Shown here in pieces: positions 5,766-11,842 of a stretch of DNA of 11,842 bases; position 1 is the stretch's first letter, and each line of letters opens with the position of its first letter. The translations under genes and the position numbers were made by a program. A model generated the notes under the pieces. The model had not been told where the DNA came from, searched no databases, and saw nothing but the letters and a program-made list of their open reading frames with translations. Location of the stretch: assembly GCA_023429845.1 (NCBI GenBank), contig JAEZCY010000113.1, positions 1 through 11,842 of the forward strand. The letters run 5' to 3'. Source of the stretch: Acidobacteriota bacterium. GTDB taxonomy: Bacteria > Acidobacteriota > Vicinamibacteria > Vicinamibacterales > Vicinamibacteraceae.

Positions 5766-6316
5766 TGCCGTCGCCGCTGGCGCCGTCCCTCCACGAACGG
5801 GCGTGCCGCATCCGCGTGCTGCTCTTCGACGTGGACGGCGTGCTCACCGACGGTGGCGTGATCGTGCACGCGGACGGTAGTGAGTCGAAACGTTTCGACA
5901 TCAAGGACGGGGCCGCCATCGTGCTGGCGCGGCGGGCCGGCCTCATCGTCGGGTTGATCTCGGCGCGCATCTCGCCGTCCACGCAGCACCGCGCCCGACA
6001 ACTCGGGATGGATCCCGTGCGTCAGGGTGTCACCGACAAGGCGGCGACGCTCGAGGCATTGATGGAGGAGCACGGGTGGCCCCCCGAGGACATCGCGTAC
6101 ATGGGCGACGATGTGGTAGACCTGCCGGTGCTGGCGCGGGTCGGGCTGGCGGCATGCCCGGCCGACGCGGTGCCGGAAGTGCGCGCCGCCGCTCACCTGG
6201 TGAGTGGACGGCCCGGCGGCCGCGGCGCCGCCCGCTCCCTCATCGAGGACATTCTCCGAGCGCAGGGTCGATGGGACACGCTCGTCACCGTACAGGCCCC
6301 GAACGCCCGTGATTGA
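5765..6316 (+). CDS. kdsC: 3-deoxy-manno-octulosonate-8-phosphatase (HAD family, KdsC)
   Basis: A 183-residue C0-type HAD phosphatase that hydrolyses Kdo-8-phosphate to Kdo. The HAD motifs are complete: nucleophile and acid Asp22/Asp24 in LLFDVDGVLTDG, Ser66 in LISARIS (motif II), Lys92 in VTDKAATLE (motif III), and Asp115/Asp116/Asp119 in YMGDDVVDLPVL (motif IV). No cap domain is present, as expected for this tetrameric subfamily. The ATG at 5765 overlaps the kdsD stop by one base; an in-frame GTG at 5744 lies inside kdsD and is less likely. The last 8 bases overlap the start of the next gene. Confidence 0.96.
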   Translation: MPSPLAPSLHERACRIRVLLFDVDGVLTDGGVIVHADGSESKRFDIKDGAAIVLARRAGLIVGLISARISPSTQHRARQLGMDPVRQGVTDKAATLEALMEEHGWPPEDIAYMGDDVVDLPVLARVGLAACPADAVPEVRAAAHLVSGRPGGRGAARSLIEDILRAQGRWDTLVTVQAPNARD

Positions 6317-7535
6317 AGAGTACTTTCCACTGCTGTCCGCCCTCGTCGCACTCCTCTTCGGCCTGGCCGCCGGCAAGGCGTGGGAACGATACAAGCTCCA
6401 CGAAGGCCGCTGGATCGATCGCCGGAAGGCCCGCCAGTCCCCGCACTACATCCAGGGACTGAACTTCCTCGTCGCCAATCAGCTCGATCTGGCCATCGAG
6501 GAGTTGAGCCAGGCGGCGCGCGTCGACGAGGAGGCCGTGGAGATCCACATGATCCTCGGCAACCTCTATCGCGAGAAGGGGCAGGTCGGCCGCGCCATTC
6601 AGATCCACCAGCAGATCCTGCAGCGCCCGCGTCTCAGCAAGCTCGAACACACGTATGCCCTGCTCTGCCTCGGGCTCGACTTCACGCGTGGCGGCTTCGT
6701 CGATCGCGCTCACGAGGCCTTCGGCGAGGTGCTGCGTCTGGACCCGAGCAACGAGCACGCCCTCCTGCAATTGCAGAAGCTGTTCGAGGACCAGAACCAG
6801 TGGTCCGATGCGTACCGCGTCCGGCGTGAACTCGCCCGCGAGGACGAACCGGAGCACCAGCAGCACCGCCACCTGCAGATCCAGGCGTTCCTCGAGAACG
6901 AACTCGGGATGCAGGCACTCGCCCGGCACGACGTGCCGGCGGCGCGGCGACACTTCGAAGCCGCGATCGAGCTCGATCCGGAGGTGGTGCCCGCGCACCT
7001 GAACCTCGGTGACGTGAAGCGCGACGCCGGCGACATGCCCGGCGCGGTGGAGGTCTGGGAGCGGCTGGTGGCCTCGATGCCGCAGCGCGCGCACCTGGTG
7101 GCCGATCGCCTGGGCGATGCCTACACGGCTGCCGGGCGCGCCGAGGCGTTCGAACACCTGTTCCGCCGCATCGCCATGGACCACCCGCAGGACTGGCGGG
7201 CGCGGCTGGCGCTGGCACGGCACTTCATGCGCGGCGGGCGCCCCGACGAAGCGCTGCAGATGACGCTGGCCGCGCTCGTGACCAATCCCCACGCGCTGCT
7301 CGTGCACCAGGCGGCGTGGGACATCCTGCTGGCGTTGAACCTCGACAGGTCATCGGTCGAGCGCTACGTCTCGAACAGCCGCGACGCCGTGTTCTACCGC
7401 GATCCGCACATCTGCCTGCGCTGCCGGTACCGCAGCAAGGAACTCCTGTGGCGGTGCCCGCACTGTCACGAGTGGAACTCGTTCGTCGAGGACCGCCTCG
7501 CCCCGGCGCGGCCGTCCGAGGACGCCGATGCCTGA
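6309..7535 (+). CDS. lapB: LapB/YciM-type TPR protein with C-terminal rubredoxin-like knuckle
   Basis: A 408-residue protein starting at GTG 6309 (MIEEYFPLLSALV). It has one N-terminal membrane segment (about 6-24) followed by a basic KAWERYKLHEG junction and a long tetratricopeptide array (about 45-350) with repeat units such as YIQGLNFLVANQLDLAIEEL, HMILGNLYREKGQVGRAI and HLNLGDVKRDAGDMPGAVEV. At the end a metal knuckle holds Cys369-x2-Cys372 and Cys383-x2-Cys386. This order of parts and length match E. coli LapB (389 residues), an inner-membrane protein that promotes FtsH degradation of LpxC and thereby sets LPS output. It overlaps kdsC by 8 bases and coaE by 8 bases and has no Shine-Dalgarno sequence, so translation is probably coupled to kdsC. 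LapB function is inferred from architecture; the context supports an LPS role. Confidence 0.88.
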   Translation: MIEEYFPLLSALVALLFGLAAGKAWERYKLHEGRWIDRRKARQSPHYIQGLNFLVANQLDLAIEELSQAARVDEEAVEIHMILGNLYREKGQVGRAIQIHQQILQRPRLSKLEHTYALLCLGLDFTRGGFVDRAHEAFGEVLRLDPSNEHALLQLQKLFEDQNQWSDAYRVRRELAREDEPEHQQHRHLQIQAFLENELGMQALARHDVPAARRHFEAAIELDPEVVPAHLNLGDVKRDAGDMPGAVEVWERLVASMPQRAHLVADRLGDAYTAAGRAEAFEHLFRRIAMDHPQDWRARLALARHFMRGGRPDEALQMTLAALVTNPHALLVHQAAWDILLALNLDRSSVERYVSNSRDAVFYRDPHICLRCRYRSKELLWRCPHCHEWNSFVEDRLAPARPSEDADA

Positions 7536-8157
7536 TGGCGTGCTGCGCGTCGGGCTCACCGGAGGAATCGCCACCGGTAAGTCATACGTGACGCAACGGC
7601 TGCACGAAGCCGGTGTCCCGACCATCGACGCCGATCTGCTCGCCCGGGAAGCGGTCGCCCCTGGATCGGACGGGCTCGCGGCGGTGGTGGCGCGCTTCGG
7701 CCGTGGCGTGCTCACCGACGACGGTCGCCTGGATCGTGGCAGGCTTGGCGCCATCGTGTTCGCCGATGCCGCGGCGCGGCGCGACCTCGAGGCCATCGTG
7801 CATCCCGAGGTGCGTCGCCGCATCGCGGACTGGCAGGCGCAGCTGGCCGGGAACGGCTACCGCGGCCCGCTCGTGGCAGACATCCCGCTGCTCTTCGAGA
7901 CTGGCCGCACGGCCGAGTTCGACGTGGTGGTGGTGGTGGCGTGCCACCCTGAGCTGCAGTTCCAGCGGCTGATGGCTCGGGACGGGCTTGACGCAGAGCA
8001 GGCCCGCCAGCGGATTGCCGCGCAGTGGCCGATCGCGCGCAAGGTCGAGACCGCAGACTTCGTGGTGCGCACCGACGGCAGCTTCGCCGACACGGATACC
8101 CAGGTTGCGCTGCTGGTGAGACGGCTCCGGGACCGCGCAGACGCCCCGGCCATCTGA
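7528..8157 (+). CDS. coaE: Dephospho-CoA kinase
   Basis: A 209-residue P-loop kinase that phosphorylates the ribose 3'-OH of dephospho-CoA in the last step of CoA synthesis. Motifs: VGLTGGIATGKS (Walker A, Gly12-Ser19), TIDADLLAREAV (Asp34 in the substrate-binding DAD), AIVHPEVRRRI, and VADIPLLFETG followed by FDVVVVVAC. The LID region has MARDGLDAEQARQRIAAQ. The start ATG follows a good GAGGA Shine-Dalgarno sequence (7518-7522) at 5-base spacing, inside the end of lapB, with an 8-base overlap. It is the last gene of the plus-strand operon. Its TGA is the first part of a tandem heptamer repeat shared with the convergent folD. Confidence 0.96.
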   Translation: MPDGVLRVGLTGGIATGKSYVTQRLHEAGVPTIDADLLAREAVAPGSDGLAAVVARFGRGVLTDDGRLDRGRLGAIVFADAAARRDLEAIVHPEVRRRIADWQAQLAGNGYRGPLVADIPLLFETGRTAEFDVVVVVACHPELQFQRLMARDGLDAEQARQRIAAQWPIARKVETADFVVRTDGSFADTDTQVALLVRRLRDRADAPAI

Positions 8158-8167
8158 ATTTCAAATT

Positions 8168-8177
<10 letters not shown>
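8157..8177. repeat. Three tandem AATTTCA heptamers spanning both convergent stop codons
   Basis: AATTTCA is repeated perfectly three times (8157-8163, 8164-8170, 8171-8177). The A of the coaE TGA is the first base. The TCA of the second copy is the folD stop on the minus strand, and the third copy encodes the last Glu-Ile of FolD. It is a sharp AT-rich island in otherwise high-GC DNA. It replaces any usual GC-hairpin terminator between the two convergent genes, which are only 10 bp apart. Confidence 0.85.
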
Positions 8178-9096
<919 letters not shown>

Positions 9097-9097
<1 letters not shown>

Positions 9098-10581
9098 CAG
9101 GCGGACTCGTTGCGCCGCAGGTGACTGTGGCGATAGCCGTAGCCGAAGTACACCACCACGCCGAGGGCCATCCAGATCAGGAGCCGCTCCCAGGTGTGCC
9201 ACGGCAGCCCGGCCATCAGCCCGAACGACACCAGCGCCGAGAGCGGGGCCACGATGAACACGGCGGGCACCTTGAACGGCCTCTCGATGTCGGGACGCTT
9301 GACGCGCAGCACCAGGATGCCGATCGACACGATGACGAACGCCAGCAGGGTGCCGATGCTCACCAGTTCCCCGAGGATGTTGATGGGCGTGAAGCCGGCG
9401 GCCAGCGACACCACGACGCCCGTGATGATGGTGGTCACGTAGGGTGTCCTGTAGCGGGGGTGAATCTTCCGTGCCCATCCAGGCACGAGGCCGTCGTTGG
9501 CCATCGACAGGAACACGCGCGGCTGGCCGAGCATCATCACGACCATCACCGAGCTCAGGCCGGCGATGGCGCCGAGCTTGACGGCGGCCGGCAGTACGTT
9601 CAGGAGCGGCGACAGTGCGGAATTGGCGCCCTGCTCGCGAGCCGCGTCGACGGCAAGCGCCATCGGCGCGGCGACCCCGAGCTGCGTGTAGGGCACCAGG
9701 CCGACCATGACGGCCGACACGAGCACGTACAGGATGGTGCAGACGACAAGCGAGCCGAGGATGCCGATGGGCATGTCGCGCTGCGGGTTCTTGGCTTCCT
9801 GTGCGGCGGTGGACACCGCATCGAAGCCGATGAATGCGAAGAAGATGACACCTGCCCCGCGGACGATGCCGCTCCAGCCGAACTCGCCGAACCGTCCGGT
9901 GTTCTCCGGGATGAACGGCGACCAGTTGGCCGATTCGACGAACAGGCCGCCGAGCGCAATCACCAGGATCACCACCGCGACCTTCACGACGACGATGATC
10001 GCGTTGACGCGCGCCGACTCCTGGATGCCGACCACGAGCAGCGCCGTGACGAACACGGTGATCAGCACGGCGGGCAGGTTGAAGACGGCCGTCTCGATCG
10101 AGCCGTCCGCCATGGTGATCGCCGTCCCCGGTGCCGCGCTGAGCGCGGCAGGGAACGTGATGCCGAAGTCGTGCAGGAAGCTGATCACGTAGCCGGACCA
10201 GCCCACGGCGACCGTGGCCGCGCCGAGCGCGTACTCGAGGATCAAGTCCCAGCCGATGATCCAGGCGACGAACTCGCCGAGTGTGGCGTAGCCGTACGTG
10301 TAGGCCGACCCTGAGATGGGCACGGTCGATGCGAACTCGGCGTAGCACAGGCCCGCCAATGCGGCCGCGAGCCCCGCGAGCAACATCGACAGCACGATGG
10401 CCGGACCCGCATGCGCCGCGGCCGCCTGGCCCGTCAACACGAAAATTCCGGTGCCGATCACGGCGCCGATACCAAGGGTCACGAGATCGCCCGCACCCAG
10501 CACCCGCTTCAGCGAGTGCTCGCCCGAGGCGGCTGCCTCGGCGCGGATGCGGTCGATCGACTTGGTCGCGAACAACGACAT
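9097..10581 (-). CDS. APC-superfamily amino acid permease (CAT/YfnA-like)
   Basis: A 494-residue polytopic inner-membrane transporter with about 12 or more hydrophobic segments. The N-terminus MSLFATKSIDRI followed by HSLKRVLGAGDLV is typical of the cationic amino acid transporter-like subgroup. TM1 carries GIGAVIGTGIFVLTG, the unwound substrate-binding segment. TM6 carries FFAFIGFDAVSTAAQEAKNP, another subgroup signature, and RPFKVP precedes the last segments. The substrate cannot be fixed from sequence; relatives carry neutral or basic amino acids, usually by proton symport. The start ATG at 10581 is set by GGAGGG 6 bases upstream. Longer frames to 10635 run through the leader palindrome and are rejected. 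The stop overlaps folD (TGATG). Confidence 0.93.
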
Positions 10582-10587
10582 TGAGAA

Positions 10588-10593
10588 CCCTCC
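10588..10593 (-). promoter_or_regulatory. Shine-Dalgarno fixing the permease start
   Basis: GGAGGG on the minus strand, 6 bases before ATG 10581. A CGGCGG/CCGCCG dyad (10593-10606) abuts it and could form a small stem just upstream of the ribosome site. Confidence 0.7.
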
Positions 10594-10629
10594 GGCGGCA
10601 CCGCCGTGAAGGCTCGATGCCCGCCCGTG

Positions 10630-10645
10630 CGCCACGATCGTGGCG
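10630..10645. promoter_or_regulatory. 16-bp perfect palindrome in the permease leader, operator candidate
   Basis: CGCCACGATCGTGGCG is perfectly self-complementary. It lies about 15-30 bp downstream of the predicted permease transcription start, a position that suits a repressor of the permease-folD pair. It could also fold as RNA. The regulator is unknown. Confidence 0.5.
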
Positions 10646-10667
10646 TTCGCGCAGCGAAAGACGGCCG

Positions 10668-10673
10668 ATTATA
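10668..10673 (-). promoter_or_regulatory. -10 element (TATAAT) for the permease-folD unit
   Basis: A perfect TATAAT on the minus strand in the 142-bp gap between thiE and the permease. Transcription would begin near 10661, leaving a leader of about 80 nt. No good -35 is seen; the region upstream is very GC-rich. Confidence 0.55.
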
Positions 10674-10723
10674 CACACGGACGCGCCGCAGGCCGGCGGC
10701 GCCGACGACGGTTGTCGCGCGGC

Positions 10724-11374
10724 TCAGGCTTCGCCGAGCGCGCGCAGGAACTCCCGCACGCGCGCCGCGGGAGCATTGCCGACGAGCAGATCGCTGATCA
10801 CGACCACCGCGTCCGCGCCGGCCCCGATCACCTCCGCCGCATTGGCCAGCGTGATCCCGCCAATCGCGACGATCGGCACGCCACCAGCCTCCGACGCCTG
10901 CTTGTGTGCGTGCTCGACGAGCGCCAAGCCGACCGGCGCGTAGCCGGTGTCCTTGGTCCGCGTGCCGAACACCGGCCCCACCGCGATGTAGTCGGCACCC
11001 TCGCGACAGCCCGCCTCGATCTGCGCGCGCGTGTGGGTGGACACGCCGATCACGGCGTCGGGCCCCATGAGACGCCGCGCCTGGTTTACGGGGAGATCGT
11101 CCTGACCGACATGGACGTGCCGCAGGCCCGCCGCAAGGGCGATGTCGACCCGGTCGTTGACGACCAGCCAGACGCCCGCATCTGCCCGCCGCGCGACGGC
11201 GTCGGCCCAGGCGAGCACATCGCGGGACGGCGCCGCCTTGGCCCTCAGTTGCAGGAACCGGACCCCGGCCTGCAGGTACGCGTCGGCCAGGTCGGGCAAT
11301 TGCCAGCCGGCCTGCGCGGCGACATCGGCGTCCGCGATGGCATACAGGCGCGAGGGAACGCGGCGCGCAGTCAG
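10724..11374 (-). CDS. thiE: Thiamine-phosphate synthase, with a non-standard start
   Basis: This cytoplasmic TIM-barrel enzyme joins HMP-pyrophosphate and THZ-phosphate to thiamine phosphate. Motifs: RLYAIAD (first strand), GVRFLQLRAK (pyrimidine/pyrophosphate site), VVNDRVDIAL, HVHVGQDDLP, IGVSTHT, DYIAVGPVFGTRTK and VPIVAIGGIT, then GADAVVVISD. The start is a problem. The only ATG/GTG/TTG in frame near the front is TTG 11299, which gives 191 residues and removes strand 1 (RLYAIAD), although that strand is clearly encoded upstream. I chose CTG 11374 (216 residues, normal family length), which has GAGGT 9 bases upstream, overlapping the accC stop. Between the in-frame accC TGA and the conserved region there is no better codon. 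The choice is an inference; annotation software would probably give 11299. Confidence 0.88.
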   Translation of the reverse strand: MTARRVPSRLYAIADADVAAQAGWQLPDLADAYLQAGVRFLQLRAKAAPSRDVLAWADAVARRADAGVWLVVNDRVDIALAAGLRHVHVGQDDLPVNQARRLMGPDAVIGVSTHTRAQIEAGCREGADYIAVGPVFGTRTKDTGYAPVGLALVEHAHKQASEAGGVPIVAIGGITLANAAEVIGAGADAVVVISDLLVGNAPAARVREFLRALGEA

Positions 11375-11386
11375 GCGGGCGCGACC

Positions 11387-11842
11387 TCAGGCCGCGGGCG
11401 GGGCTGCCGACGTGCGCCCGTTCATGAAGCGTTCCATGAACGCGGTGGAGATGTTCCCCTGCTGGAAGTCCCGGTCGGCCAGGATGCGCAGGTGCATCGG
11501 CACCGACGTGTGGATGCCTTCGATCACCGTCATCTCGAGGGCGCGACGCATGCGGGCGATCGCCTCCTCCCGGGTGCGGCCATACGACATCACCTTGGCG
11601 ATCAGCGAGTCGTAGTTCGGGGGCACCGTCGCCTCCGCGTGCACGAACGTGTCCACGCGGATGCCGGGGCCGCCCGGCAGGCAGAGGGCCTCGACGCGAC
11701 CGGGGCTCGGGGCGAAGGTCTCGGGGTTCTCCGCGTTGACGCGGCACTCGATCGCATGGCCGGCCATCGTCACGTCGTCCTGCGAGAAGGAAAGCTTCTC
11801 ACCGGCCGCGACGCGGATCTGCTCCTTGACGATGTCGATGCC
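11387..11842 (-). CDS. accC: Biotin carboxylase subunit of acetyl-CoA carboxylase, C-terminal part, runs off the right edge
   Basis: The last 151 codons of a minus-strand gene. The translation GIDIVKEQIRVAAGE, MAGHAIECRVNAENPETFAPSPG, LPGGPGIRVD, VPPNYDSLIAKVMSYG, REEAIARMRRAL and GIHTSVPMH follows the C-terminal part of AccC closely, including the ECR.NAE catalytic-edge segment and the PPxYDSxI motif. The enzyme carboxylates biotin on AccB using ATP and bicarbonate, the first step of malonyl-CoA formation. The extreme C-terminus (NGRTSAAPPAA) is a short low-complexity tail. A homologous subunit of another biotin-dependent carboxylase cannot be excluded without the N-terminus and the accB neighbour. 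Its TGA is in frame with thiE. Confidence 0.92.
   Translation of the reverse strand, partial: GIDIVKEQIRVAAGEKLSFSQDDVTMAGHAIECRVNAENPETFAPSPGRVEALCLPGGPGIRVDTFVHAEATVPPNYDSLIAKVMSYGRTREEAIARMRRALEMTVIEGIHTSVPMHLRILADRDFQQGNISTAFMERFMNGRTSAAPPAA

Noticed and set aside
9121..10314. A 397-codon plus-strand frame opposite the permease
   Set aside because: Extremely His/Asp/Arg-rich product that mirrors hydrophobic membrane codons; no start signal or domain.

Overview
The window is a high-GC, densely packed chromosomal segment from a Gram-negative bacterium. The evidence is four genes for Kdo (the lipopolysaccharide inner-core sugar), a LapB-type regulator of LPS synthesis and a GspC/PilP-like envelope protein. 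Protein style and gene neighbourhood remind me of Acidobacteriota (Vicinamibacterales/Luteitalea-like). That is an impression from memory and was not tested by a search. No mobile element, CRISPR array, tRNA or rRNA is visible.

Layout. Positions 1-217 (minus) hold the first 72 codons of an NADP-type isocitrate dehydrogenase (icd). Positions 218-447 are a regulatory-looking spacer with several dyads and repeats. Positions 448-963 (minus) encode a small GspC/PilP-like protein. A divergent intergenic region follows, then kdsB and pyrG on the plus strand, joined by a TGATG overlap. A short, apparently truncated kelch-motif secreted protein lies at 3533-3844 (minus), tail to tail with pyrG. Positions 3949-8157 (plus) form one overlapping operon: kdsA, kdsD, kdsC, lapB, coaE. 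Convergent to it, on the minus strand and read right to left, are accC (3' end only), thiE, an APC amino acid permease and folD.

Function. KdsD makes arabinose-5-phosphate, KdsA condenses it with PEP, KdsC removes the phosphate, and KdsB activates Kdo with the CTP that PyrG makes. The segment therefore carries the whole route from ribulose-5-phosphate to CMP-Kdo plus its nucleotide supply. LapB, which in E. coli controls LpxC turnover, overlaps kdsC directly. The genes on the right are ordinary central metabolism: CoA, folate, thiamine and fatty-acid initiation.

Most notable points. (1) Three genes (the GspC-like gene, kdsB and kdsA) have a -10 element 5-6 bases before the start codon and look leaderless; two of these form a divergent pair with almost identical TGTTAGYAT motifs. 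(2) thiE has no ATG, GTG or TTG start covering its first beta strand and lies in frame behind the accC TGA. (3) The icd leader contains an NtrC-site-like palindrome and DnaA-box-like 9-mers. (4) Three tandem heptamers contain the stop codons of both coaE and folD. I see no clearly new multi-gene system; most of the window is housekeeping.
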